This document shows positions 1-6,524 of a stretch of DNA of 11,240 nt, piece after piece (position 1 is the stretch's first letter; each line of letters starts with the position of its first letter). Below the pieces are notes generated by a model. It ran no database searches, had not been told where the DNA came from, and saw only the letters and a program-made list of their open reading frames with translations. Origin of the DNA: JAMHZE01 sp964424715. Lineage in GTDB: Bacteria; Pseudomonadota; Alphaproteobacteria; Rickettsiales; UBA8987. The stretch is taken from assembly GCA_964424715.1 (NCBI GenBank), contig CAYRJW010000055.1, positions 1 through 11,240 of the forward strand. Reading direction: 5' to 3'. A program made the translations under genes and the position numbers.

Positions 1-132
1 GTTCTCTATCTCTTTAAAATCATCGGCAACAAAACTTTCCTCCAGCCCTTCAAACAGCAATGTCCTTCCATCACTATACGGGGTTTTTCTGGAGGTGTGC
101 AGTATCGCGAAATATTTTGCTTGTGGATTCAT
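1..132 (-). CDS. N-terminal fragment of an unrecognised protein, running off the window
   Basis: An ATG at 132-130 on the minus strand opens a frame that stays open for 44 codons to the window edge. The peptide begins MNPQAKYFAILHTSRK and continues through a polar, acidic stretch ending DDFKEIEN, with no signal peptide or membrane segment. Codon use resembles that of the neighbouring real genes. No clear Shine-Dalgarno is visible; the upstream sequence is AT-rich (ATATATAATAGA just before the ATG). It is divergent from sppA, with 57 bp between the two start codons. I do not recognise the family, and the fragment is too short to assign a role. Confidence 0.5.
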   Translation of the reverse strand, partial: MNPQAKYFAILHTSRKTPYSDGRTLLFEGLEESFVADDFKEIEN

Positions 133-189
133 TCTATTATATATATTGAACCAGATAGCTAAGGAACTAAAGAAATTTTGTAAACAATT

Positions 190-1098
190 ATGTTAAACCC
201 CGATTCACTGGTTGAAAGAAGCAAGCTGCGTTCGCAGGTTTCCGTATGGCGGGCGGCATCGTTCATAATACTTATATTAAGCGCGATATTAGTATTCGCA
301 AGTTCAAACGACCTTAAAAAGATAAAGCCGGAAAAGCCTTTCATAGCGCGCATCTCGGTCGATAGTATAATAGTAGAGGATCAGGAACGCACCGATATCC
401 TAAAAGAACTGGCCGAGAATAAAAGCGTAAAAGCGGTGATAATGCACATCAACAGCCCCGGCGGAACTGCAGTTGGCGGCGAGGAACTTTATAAGGCCCT
501 GAAGGAACTCAACAAAAAGAAACCGGTTATAGCAGTTATGGATTCACTGGCAGCATCGGCGGCATATCTTATCTCACTCGGCGCGGAACATACATTCGCG
601 CATAACGGCACTATCACCGGCTCTATCGGCGTTATCATGGAAATACCCAATGTTAAGGAAGCCGCCGATAAACTGGGCCTGAAATTCGATTATATCCGCA
701 CCTCTCCTATAAAAGGCTCCCCGACCATGTTTGAGCCGAAGAATGAAAAAGCCTTCGCCACGCTCGATGTCATGATGCAGGATTTCTATAAATACTTTGT
801 TGCAACAGTAGCGCAGGAACGCAACTTCACTCCGGAACAGGCTCTGGCCCTGTCTGATGGCCGGGTATTCTCCGGCATAGCGGCCGTGCAGAACCGCCTT
901 GTTGACGAGATCGGCGGCGAGCCGGAAGCCATTAAATGGCTGGTAGCCAACAAAAAACTCGATAAGGACATAAAGGTCGAAGAAGTGAAGCTTTCCAAGC
1001 CTAAAAAGCCATTTGAAGAACTTTTAGGTTCACTTTCAGAAAATCTTGGTATAAAAGCATTATTTAATAGATTGAACTTTAGAGGTTTATTCCTTTAA
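190..1098 (+). CDS. sppA: Signal peptide peptidase SppA (S49 serine protease, short form)
   Basis: This 302-residue protein is a membrane-anchored S49 peptidase of the single-domain type, about half the length of E. coli SppA. The family degrades cleaved signal peptides in the inner membrane, using a Ser/Lys dyad on the periplasmic side. A single hydrophobic anchor lies at about residues 19-38 after a charged N-terminus. The core carries HINSPGG (87-92) and DSLAASAAY (118-126), where S123 is the expected nucleophile. K175 in SPIKGSP is the expected general base. The start at 190 fits the usual alphaproteobacterial N-terminus (a short polar stretch, then the VWRA-type entry to the helix), although no good Shine-Dalgarno sits at normal spacing. 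ihfB follows after 54 bp, the arrangement commonly seen in alphaproteobacteria. Confidence 0.93.
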   Translation: MLNPDSLVERSKLRSQVSVWRAASFIILILSAILVFASSNDLKKIKPEKPFIARISVDSIIVEDQERTDILKELAENKSVKAVIMHINSPGGTAVGGEELYKALKELNKKKPVIAVMDSLAASAAYLISLGAEHTFAHNGTITGSIGVIMEIPNVKEAADKLGLKFDYIRTSPIKGSPTMFEPKNEKAFATLDVMMQDFYKYFVATVAQERNFTPEQALALSDGRVFSGIAAVQNRLVDEIGGEPEAIKWLVANKKLDKDIKVEEVKLSKPKKPFEELLGSLSENLGIKALFNRLNFRGLFL

Positions 1099-1152
1099 AT
1101 TGATAGCTGACAAGCTAAAGTTTTTAAATTGATTATAAATAAAGAGGTAAAA

Positions 1153-1431
1153 ATGACCAAATCAGAACTGATCAAAATTTTAAAAGAAAAACACCCGCAA
1201 CTTCAACTGAAAGAAGTATCCTCACTGGTCGATATATTCTTCGATATGCTTACAGCCAGCCTTAAAAATAAGGCCCGCATAGAAATTCGTGGCTTCGGCA
1301 CTTTCTCCCTGAGAAAAAGAAAAGCCCGCCTTGCCCGCAACCCACGCACCGGCGACAAAGTACAGGTTGCCGACAGACACGCGGTCTATTTCCGCGCCGG
1401 TAAAAGCTTGAAAGAAAGAATTAACAAATGA
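1153..1431 (+). CDS. ihfB: Integration host factor beta subunit (HU/IHF family DNA-bending protein)
   Basis: This 92-residue protein belongs to the HU/IHF family. It begins MTKSELIKIL, like IHF-beta, and carries the core IEIRGFGTFSLRKRKARLARNP followed by RTGDKV. P64 in RNPRTG is the intercalating proline at the tip of the DNA-binding arm that makes the sharp bend. IHF works as an alpha-beta heterodimer in recombination, replication initiation and promoter architecture; ihfA is not in the window. The ATG at 1153 is chosen because AGAGG lies at 1143-1147, five bases upstream, and the N-terminus then matches the family; an upstream TTG at 1129 in the same frame would add eight unlikely residues. 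Its place directly after sppA and before a LapA-domain gene supports IHF-beta over HU. Confidence 0.9.
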   Translation: MTKSELIKILKEKHPQLQLKEVSSLVDIFFDMLTASLKNKARIEIRGFGTFSLRKRKARLARNPRTGDKVQVADRHAVYFRAGKSLKERINK

Positions 1432-1469
1432 CGGCTTTTCTTAATAAGCTTTAGCGAATTTAGAAAAAC

Positions 1470-1577
1470 CTCATCCTCGCGAAAGCGGGGATCCAAGTTA
1501 AAGAAGTTCGTTTTTTCTGGAAAGAAAAAACTCAAAATTAAGTGTATATCTTAGATTCCCGCCTTCGCGGGAATGAC
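1470..1577. repeat. REP-like inverted pair (REPIN-type element) with internal hairpin
   Basis: Two 28-nt arms, 1470-1497 and 1550-1577, are inverted copies of each other, matching at 22 of 28 positions. Each arm is itself palindromic: CTCGCGAAAGCGGGG in the first and TTCCCGCCTTCGCGGGAA in the second. Between them, 1510-1518 and 1523-1531 form a perfect 9-bp stem (GTTTTTTCT / AGAAAAAAC) with the loop GGAA. Two inverted REP units around a spacer is the layout of a REPIN/BIME. It fills most of the ihfB-lapA gap and may also end or attenuate transcription after ihfB. The GC-rich arms stand out from the AT-rich surroundings. Confidence 0.75.
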
Positions 1578-1590
1578 ACAGCGGGAGTTT

Positions 1591-1908
1591 ATGCGCCTGA
1601 TAAAATCCATAATCTTCCTCACCATCCTAGGTTACAGCATCCTTTTCTGCGTTGATAATTTTCAAGCCACCTCCCTTTCCATCCCGTTCGTTGCAAATAT
1701 AGAATCCCTCCCGCAATTCCTTGTTATAATAGGCAGCATAACAGCCGGGATATTCATCGGCAGCCTGATAGGTACATTCCGGGATATATTGTCATTCATG
1801 GATAAGAAATCCGTTTCAAAGGAAAACAAGCTCCTGAAAAAGAAAATTGATATGTACGAGACAGAAAAAAATATACACAGATCAATTGAAGCACCTGATG
1901 ATAACTGA
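1591..1908 (+). CDS. LapA-domain inner membrane protein (small, two helices plus coiled coil)
   Basis: This 105-residue membrane protein has a basic start (MRLIKS), a first hydrophobic helix at about 5-21, a short periplasmic loop, and a second helix at about 42-63 containing IIGSITAGIFIGSLIGTF. A charged, coiled-coil-like tail follows, rich in Lys and Glu (KENKLLKKKIDMYETEK). This is the layout of DUF1049/LapA-domain proteins, linked in enterobacteria to assembly and regulation of lipopolysaccharide synthesis. Alphaproteobacteria often have such a gene directly after ihfB, which supports the call. The ATG at 1591 is preferred, with GGGAG at 1583-1587; an in-frame ATG at 1573 lies inside the REP arm and would place repeat sequence in the protein. 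Sequence identity within this family is low, so the exact role is uncertain. Confidence 0.72.
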   Translation: MRLIKSIIFLTILGYSILFCVDNFQATSLSIPFVANIESLPQFLVIIGSITAGIFIGSLIGTFRDILSFMDKKSVSKENKLLKKKIDMYETEKNIHRSIEAPDDN

Positions 1909-2027
1909 TCCATAGTGACAAAATCGTATCATAAAAAACAAAGATTTACCCCTTCCGCCCCGTTCTTTTCCGATTTAGAATTAAACGCAAACGGTTTTGA
2001 TATAGCCTGATGGCTAGCAAATTCATC

Positions 2028-2033
2028 AAGGAG
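2028..2033 (+). promoter_or_regulatory. Ribosome binding site that fixes the gltA start
   Basis: AAGGAG lies six bases upstream of the ATG at 2040. The reading frame is open further upstream to an ATG at 2010, but only the 2040 start has a strong Shine-Dalgarno and gives the usual GltA length. Confidence 0.8.
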
Positions 2034-2039
2034 AAGACT

Positions 2040-3350
2040 ATGTCCGAAACAATTGGTTCCGCAAAAATTATCATAACCCTTAACAGCGGCGAAAAGACCG
2101 AGGCTGAGATGCCAGTCTACAAAGGCACTCAGGGGCCGAATGTCATTGATATCCGCAACCTGTATAAGAACGCCAATGTTTTCACTCATGATCCCGGCTT
2201 TATGAGCACTTCTTCGTGTGAATCAAAAATCACCTATATCGATGGTGATGCTGGTATCCTGCGTTACCGCGGCTATGATATCCGCGAGCTATGCCAGCAC
2301 TGCGATTATCTGGAAGTTGTTTACCTCCTATTCTACGGCGATCTGCCAAATGTCAAGGAGAAGGAAGAATTCCATAAAACAATGATACACCACACAATGG
2401 TGCATGAGCAGCTCAAGAACCTTTATACCGGCTTCCCTCGCCGCTCTCACCCGATGGCAATTCTGGTCGGCGCGGTTGCCTCTCTTTCAGCGTTCTACCA
2501 TGATTCTCTTGATATAACCGACCCTGAACAGCGCGAAACCGCATCCATCCGCATGGTCGCCAAAATGCCGACACTTACGGCGATGGCATATAAATATTCT
2601 GTAGGTCAGCCTTTTATCTATCCTGATAACAGCCTTGGCTTCGCGGAAAATTTCCTGAGCATGATGTTCGCTGTGCCTTGCGAAAAATATAAGGCATCCC
2701 CGGTACTTTCACGCGCGCTGGAAAAGATACTTATCCTGCACGCTGATCATGAACAGAACGCATCAACCTCTACCGTAAGACTTGCAAGCAGCTCTCAGGC
2801 GAACCCATTCGCCTGTATCGGCGCAGGCATATCATCACTATGGGGCCCGGCACATGGTGGTGCGAATGAAGAAGTTATCAATATGCTGAAACAGATCGGC
2901 AGCGTTGAACGCATCCCTGAATATATAGAAAAAGCTAAAGATAAGAACTCCGGCTTCCGCCTGATGGGCTTCGGCCACAGGGTTTATAAGAATTATGACC
3001 CGCGCGCCGCAGTTCTAAAAACCTACTGCGATGAAGTGCTGGATGAAGTTGGCATCAAGAACAGCCCGGTGCTTAAGATAGCAAAAGAACTTGAGCGTAT
3101 CGCACTTCAGGATGAATATTTCGTCACCCGCAAATTATTCCCGAATGTCGATTTCTATTCCGGCATAATCTATGAAGCTATGGGCATCCCGGAACAGATA
3201 TTCACCGGATTATTCGCAATGGCCAGAACCGCCGGCTGGGTAGCCCAGTGGCAGGAAATGATCGTTGACCCTGATCACAAGATCGGCAGGCCTAGGCAGC
3301 TTTATACAGGAGCCACAGCGCGTCCGGTCAAGGCTATTGATAAACGTTAA
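2040..3350 (+). CDS. gltA: Citrate synthase, type II (hexameric)
   Basis: This 436-residue enzyme condenses acetyl-CoA and oxaloacetate to citrate, the entry step of the TCA cycle, in the cytoplasm. The three catalytic residues are in place: H272 in GPAHGGANE, H313 in GFGHRVYKNYDPRA and D371 in NVDFYSGI. The oxaloacetate-binding H237 in ADHEQNASTSTVR is also present. The length and the N-terminal beta domain (about residues 1-60) match the long Gram-negative type, whose best-known members are inhibited by NADH. The start at 2040 is fixed by AAGGAG at 2028-2033. The gene appears complete and free of frameshifts. It follows lapA by 131 bp in the same direction, so it probably has its own promoter, although I see no strong -35/-10 pair there. 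Confidence 0.97.
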   Translation: MSETIGSAKIIITLNSGEKTEAEMPVYKGTQGPNVIDIRNLYKNANVFTHDPGFMSTSSCESKITYIDGDAGILRYRGYDIRELCQHCDYLEVVYLLFYGDLPNVKEKEEFHKTMIHHTMVHEQLKNLYTGFPRRSHPMAILVGAVASLSAFYHDSLDITDPEQRETASIRMVAKMPTLTAMAYKYSVGQPFIYPDNSLGFAENFLSMMFAVPCEKYKASPVLSRALEKILILHADHEQNASTSTVRLASSSQANPFACIGAGISSLWGPAHGGANEEVINMLKQIGSVERIPEYIEKAKDKNSGFRLMGFGHRVYKNYDPRAAVLKTYCDEVLDEVGIKNSPVLKIAKELERIALQDEYFVTRKLFPNVDFYSGIIYEAMGIPEQIFTGLFAMARTAGWVAQWQEMIVDPDHKIGRPRQLYTGATARPVKAIDKR

Positions 3351-3355
3351 ACTTA

Positions 3356-3432
3356 GTTTTCAGGTTTACGAGTTTTCAAGTTTTCAAGTAAGCTTAAACT
3401 CGTAAACTAGAAAACTTGAAAACTTGAAAACT
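3356..3432. repeat. Octamer-repeat inverted element with two alternative hairpins, gltA-phoB gap
   Basis: Two overlapping inverted repeats fill this gap. Hairpin 1 pairs 3356-3375 with 3396-3415, matching at 18 of 20 positions with a 2x2 internal loop. Hairpin 2 pairs 3371-3389 with 3414-3432, a perfect 19-bp stem (AGTTTTCAAGTTTTCAAGT on the left) around a 24-nt loop. They share bases at 3371-3375 and 3414-3415, so they cannot both form. The arms are tandem copies of the 8-nt unit GTTTTCAA, or AAAACTTG in the other direction. The element ends four bases before the phoB ATG. It may act as a gltA terminator, a phoB leader structure, or simply be a dispersed repeat. Confidence 0.8.
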
Positions 3433-3436
3433 TACA

Positions 3437-4126
3437 ATGACCAAACCATACATCCTAGTAGTAGAAGACGAAGAGCCGCTAATGCTCCTCATCCGCTATA
3501 ACCTTGAGAAAGAAGGTTTCGATGTTAAATGCGTAGGCGATGGCGCAGCAGCGCTTGAAGCCGTGGAAGAGAAGATACCTGACCTTGTAGTGCTGGACTG
3601 GATGCTGCCGGAAATGAGCGGCATAGAGGTTTGCAACGAGTTACGCACGCTTGAATATACCAAGGATATTCCCATAATAATGCTCACCGCACGCTCGCAG
3701 GAATCCGACCGTTTAAAGGGGTTCAGCCACGGTGCCGATGATTACATGACAAAACCATTCTCGCCAAAGGAACTTGCCGCACGCATAAAAAGCGTTCTGA
3801 AACGCGCCCGCCCAAGCCTTATGGAAACCGAAATTTCTTATAACGGCATAAAAGTTGATAACGCCCGCAAATGCATTCTGGCAAATAATAAAAAACTGAA
3901 TTTGACCCCGCTTGAATTCACATTTTTATATTACCTCGTAAGCAAACCCGAAAAGGTCCACTCCCGCGAAATGCTAATCCGCAACGTCTGGGGCGACGAC
4001 AACACCGAAAGCCGTACCGTAGATGTGTGTGTCCGCAGAGTCCGCGCCGAGATACAACGAGTATCACCGGGGCTAGAGAATATGGTGAAGACGGTTCGGG
4101 GTGAAGGGTATATTTTAGAGAAATAG
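3437..4126 (+). CDS. phoB: PhoB-type response regulator (receiver plus winged-helix DNA-binding domain)
   Basis: This 229-residue OmpR/PhoB-class regulator has a receiver domain at about residues 1-122 and a winged-helix domain at about 130-229. Receiver landmarks are the acidic pair E10/D11, the phosphoacceptor D54 in VLDWMLP, T84 in MLTAR and K106 in TKPFSPKELAARIK. LDWMLP and the KPFSPKEL stretch are typical of PhoB rather than other OmpR-class regulators. The effector end carries SRTVDVCVRRVR and VRGEGYIL. PhoB, phosphorylated by PhoR, activates phosphate-starvation genes. No phoR, phoU or pst gene is in the window, so the partner is elsewhere. The start at 3437 matches the family N-terminus, but no Shine-Dalgarno precedes it because the octamer repeat runs to 3432. 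A role outside phosphate control remains possible. Confidence 0.9.
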   Translation: MTKPYILVVEDEEPLMLLIRYNLEKEGFDVKCVGDGAAALEAVEEKIPDLVVLDWMLPEMSGIEVCNELRTLEYTKDIPIIMLTARSQESDRLKGFSHGADDYMTKPFSPKELAARIKSVLKRARPSLMETEISYNGIKVDNARKCILANNKKLNLTPLEFTFLYYLVSKPEKVHSREMLIRNVWGDDNTESRTVDVCVRRVRAEIQRVSPGLENMVKTVRGEGYILEK

Positions 4127-4130
4127 TTAC

Positions 4131-4189
4131 TGGAATCCGGAGTCTAGAATCTGGGTTTTTACTTTACCTAGATTCCAGATTCTAGATTC
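4131..4189. repeat. Heptamer-repeat inverted element between phoB and ilvC
   Basis: Two short arrays of period 7 face each other. The left array is TGGAATC, CGGAGTC, TAGAATC (4131-4151) followed by TGG. The right array is TAGATTC, CAGATTC, TAGATTC (4169-4189). The segments 4141-4154 and 4175-4188 pair at 13 of 14 positions around a 20-nt loop that contains GTTTTT. phoB and ilvC converge here, so the hairpin could act as a weak bidirectional terminator. The same heptamers recur at 7115-7135. Confidence 0.7.
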
Positions 4190-4199
4190 TAATAACAGA

Positions 4200-5179
4200 C
4201 TAAGCCGCTTCCTTAACCAGCTTGTTCCTGCCTATCCAAGGCATCATGTCGCGCAATGTTTTACCCACTTTCTCGATCTGAGTATCAGCGGTTGCCTGTC
4301 TCCATTTTTTCATCTGAGGGAAACCGGCTTTTGCGTCGGCGATGTATTTTTTGGTGAATTCGCCGGACTGAATTTCTTTCAGGCAGGCTTTCATCCTTTC
4401 TTTTGTGGCCGCATCAACAATTTTCGGGCCAGTGTAGAAATCGCCCCATTCTGCGGTGTTGGAGATGGAATACCTCATGTTTGCAAGGCCGCCTTCATAG
4501 ATAAGATCTACGATAAGTTTAAGCTCGTGCAGACATTCAAAATATGCCATTTCTTCCGGGTATCCGGCTTCAACAAGGGTTTCAAAACCAGCTTGTATCA
4601 GCGCAGTTGCGCCGCCGCAAAGAACTGCCTGCTCGCCGAACAGATCGGTCTCACATTCGTCTTTGAAGTTTGTTTCGATGATACCGGAACGATCTCTTTC
4701 GCGTTACCGGATGGATCCTGCGCGATAGCGATAAGGCACGGAACGCCGCCGCCACGAACATATTCAGAACGAACCGTATGGCCAGGGCCTTTCGGCGCAA
4801 CCATGAATACCGCAAGGTCTTTACGAGGTTCGATAAGTTTAAAATGGATATTAAGGCCGTGAGCAAATGCAAGCGCAGCGCCCTGTTTAATGTTAGCTTC
4901 GATCTCTTTATAGATATCAGCCTGGTGCTCATCCGGAGCAAGCATCATGATGATGTCAGCACCTTCAGCAGCCTCAGCCGGAGTTTTGCAGGTAAAGCCA
5001 GCCGCCTCAGCGCGCTGCCTTGTGTTAGAACCTTCACGAAGACCGATAACTATGCTTTTAACGCCGCTATCTTTTAGATTCTGCGCGTGCGCATGGCCTT
5101 GCGAACCATAGCCGATTATGGCAACAGCCTTATCTTTTATCAAATTCTGGTTACAGTCTTTATCGTAATAAACTTTCAT
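4200..5179 (-). pseudogene. ilvC: Ketol-acid reductoisomerase, frame broken by an internal deletion
   Basis: IlvC converts acetolactate or acetohydroxybutyrate to the dihydroxy acid in valine, leucine and isoleucine synthesis, using NADPH and Mg2+. The N-terminal Rossmann part reads correctly from the ATG at 5179 (MKVYYDKD, GYGSQGHAHAQNL at 23-35, catalytic H107 in FAHG, VAPKGPGHTVRSEY) to about residue 163 (GNAKEI). The frame then jumps to RSGIIETNFKDECETDLFGEQ and continues intact through MAYFECLHELKLIVDL to a TAG at 4200. Relative to class I IlvC, eleven codons (an ALSYASAIGGG-like linker) are missing, and the junction, near 4688-4692, implies a 34-nt loss. The metal-binding D and E of ETDLFGEQ are thus out of frame with the start. 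CGGAG precedes the ATG. Everything else is well preserved, so this is either a very recent deletion or an assembly error. Confidence 0.88.
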
Positions 5180-5215
5180 TTTATGCTCCGTTATCGTTTA
5201 TGGTTATTAGTAATT

Positions 5216-5776
5216 TTAGTCTTCGATCTTAATATAGTCACTTCCCCGCGCCATAGCAGTTACACCGGTTTTGGTGACTTCCACCAGACCAAGCGGTTTC
5301 AGCATGCCGATGAATTTTTCCAGTTTGGCGGGCTGATCGGCGAACTCAAAAATAAATGAGCCGGGAGTGGAATCTATAGTTTTTGCACCGAACATATCGG
5401 CAACAGCCATTGCAGCGGCTCTTTTTTCGCCTTCACACAGAACTTTTGCCATACACAGGGCACGCTCAATATGCGGACTTTCATAGGTAAGATCACGCAC
5501 CTCATAAACCGGGATAAGCCTATCGAGAAGGGCCATTATCTGCTGAATAACCACGATAGAACCTTGCGTAACAATAGTTATGCGGGAAAGCTTACGCTCA
5601 TCATCAACACTGGAAACGGTTAGTGAATCAATGTTATAACCACGGCTGTTGAATACAGAAATAACCCGCGCCAGCGCGCCCGGCTCATCATCCACGATAA
5701 CGGAAAGCGTATGCCCAACGGCATCATCTTTCTGTTCGATTATCTCGTAAACCGATAATTTAGGGTTGTTGTTCAT
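5216..5776 (-). CDS. ilvN: Acetolactate synthase small (regulatory) subunit
   Basis: This 186-residue protein is the regulatory subunit of acetohydroxyacid synthase, which activates the catalytic subunit IlvB and confers valine feedback inhibition. An ACT domain occupies about residues 21-96 (GHTLSVIVDDEPGALARVIS, then FNSRGYNIDSLTV). The conserved small-subunit C-terminal domain follows (ERALCMAKV near 104-112, and FGAKTIDSTPGSFIFEF near 129-145). The length is typical of the single-ACT form also called ilvH. It lies 36 bp upstream of ilvC on the same strand, so the two are almost certainly co-transcribed. Unusually, ilvB, which normally precedes it, is absent; the upstream neighbour is an unrecognised gene. 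No clear Shine-Dalgarno precedes the ATG. Confidence 0.94.
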   Translation of the reverse strand: MNNNPKLSVYEIIEQKDDAVGHTLSVIVDDEPGALARVISVFNSRGYNIDSLTVSSVDDERKLSRITIVTQGSIVVIQQIMALLDRLIPVYEVRDLTYESPHIERALCMAKVLCEGEKRAAAMAVADMFGAKTIDSTPGSFIFEFADQPAKLEKFIGMLKPLGLVEVTKTGVTAMARGSDYIKIED

Positions 5777-5801
5777 TATTCAATTTTTTATCAAGAAGGT
5801 G

Positions 5802-5830
5802 GTTATAACCCAAAAAACGCCCAAATGCAA
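5802..5830 (-). promoter_or_regulatory. Candidate promoter for ilvN-ilvC
   Basis: On the minus strand, TTGCAT (5830-5825) and TATAAC (5807-5802) are separated by 17 bases. The -10 matches the sigma-70 consensus at five of six positions; the -35 matches only its first three. Transcription from here would start about 20 bases before the ilvN ATG, in keeping with ilvN being the first gene of its own operon. Confidence 0.4.
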
Positions 5831-5886
5831 GGGGCCAATATAGTATTAAAGCTATGAAAACTATTCATGCTGACTTTAGATTATAA

Positions 5887-6406
5887 CTATAGCTCTTTTA
5901 CTTTACCAGGATAATTGAATTCATATATTGCCTTATTTGTTATATCAAATATCGCTTTTAAAAAATTCCCTCTAAGGCCTTTTTGTTGATATTCCATAGT
6001 AATATTATGCATTTCTTCATTATGGGATTCGTCATTGCCTGATAAATCTATATTTTCTGGAAGCTGTAACTTGAGGTTACGCTTGGAAATCTCCGTTCTT
6101 AGTGGTTTAAACTCCTTCGCGGCTGTCAATATTTCTCCCAATCTTGATTGCCCATTTCCTTTTCTTATAGTATCTTTAAAATTTCCTACAGTTTCTTCCT
6201 CGTCGGGAATATTTATATTACTGGTTATATATATTTTTAGCCTTTCAGCAAAATCTCTTAAACATATAAGTTTCTTAGTGGGTATTTTTTCCATCAGTGG
6301 AATGATATCCTTATCATCGAATATATATTTCATTATTTTTATATCTTCATCATGTTTTTTTAGTGCGCCAGTTGTCAAGATAAGGTGAAATGTACGTTCA
6401 AGAACT
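5887..6406 (-). CDS. Unrecognised AT-rich protein, 5' end lost in an assembly gap
   Basis: The frame is open from the gap edge (6406) to a TAG at 5887, giving about 173 residues that begin VLERTFHLILTTGALKKHDED and end NYPGKVKEL. It is rich in Lys, Ile, Asn and Glu, with no obvious membrane segment or signal peptide visible. An acidic patch (NIPDEEETVG) and a Glu/His/Asn/Met-rich stretch (ESHNEEMHN) are the only notable features. It is more AT-rich than its neighbours. The true start lies in or beyond the gap; an ATG at 6427-6425 downstream of a good promoter is possible, but the gap length is unknown. It sits 110 bp upstream of ilvN where ilvB would be expected, but shows no resemblance to acetolactate synthase. 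I do not recognise the family. Confidence 0.6.
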
Positions 6407-6416
6407 NNNNNNNNNN
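6407..6416. other. Run of ten N (scaffold gap)
   Basis: Exactly ten undetermined bases, a common scaffolding placeholder. The real length is unknown, so the frame across it cannot be trusted. Confidence 0.95.
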
Positions 6417-6444
6417 ACAAATCCCATCAATGGATCAATGTGTC

Positions 6445-6473
6445 ATTATACACCAGAAAGAACGTTAAGTAAA
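6445..6473 (-). promoter_or_regulatory. Strong candidate promoter for the AT-rich unknown gene
   Basis: On the minus strand, TTTACT (6473-6468) and a perfect TATAAT (6450-6445) are spaced by 17 bases. The start of transcription would fall near 6438, close to an ATG at 6427-6425. This suggests that little or no leader is present, or that the true start lies within the gap. Confidence 0.5.
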
Positions 6474-6524
6474 CCAAGTTTAATTGATATATAAAGCTGC
6501 CAGATCAAGATGATAGGCCTTATT

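Noticed and set aside
1102..1126. Possible terminator after sppA (TAGCT-GACA-AGCTA followed by T residues)
   Set aside because: The stem is only five weak pairs and ihfB follows closely, so read-through is more likely than termination.
4651..5077. Open frames on both strands across ilvC
   Set aside because: They are readings of the ilvC coding sequence in other frames; IlvC motifs are unmistakable in the annotated frame.
6035..6388. Plus-strand open frame opposite the AT-rich unknown gene
   Set aside because: No ribosome binding site, hydrophobic low-complexity product; the minus frame has a promoter and a more protein-like composition. The choice is not certain because the minus gene is itself unrecognised.
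6418..6420. TTG start for the unknown gene placed at the far side of the N run
   Set aside because: The frame depends on a ten-base placeholder; no start can be supported across it.
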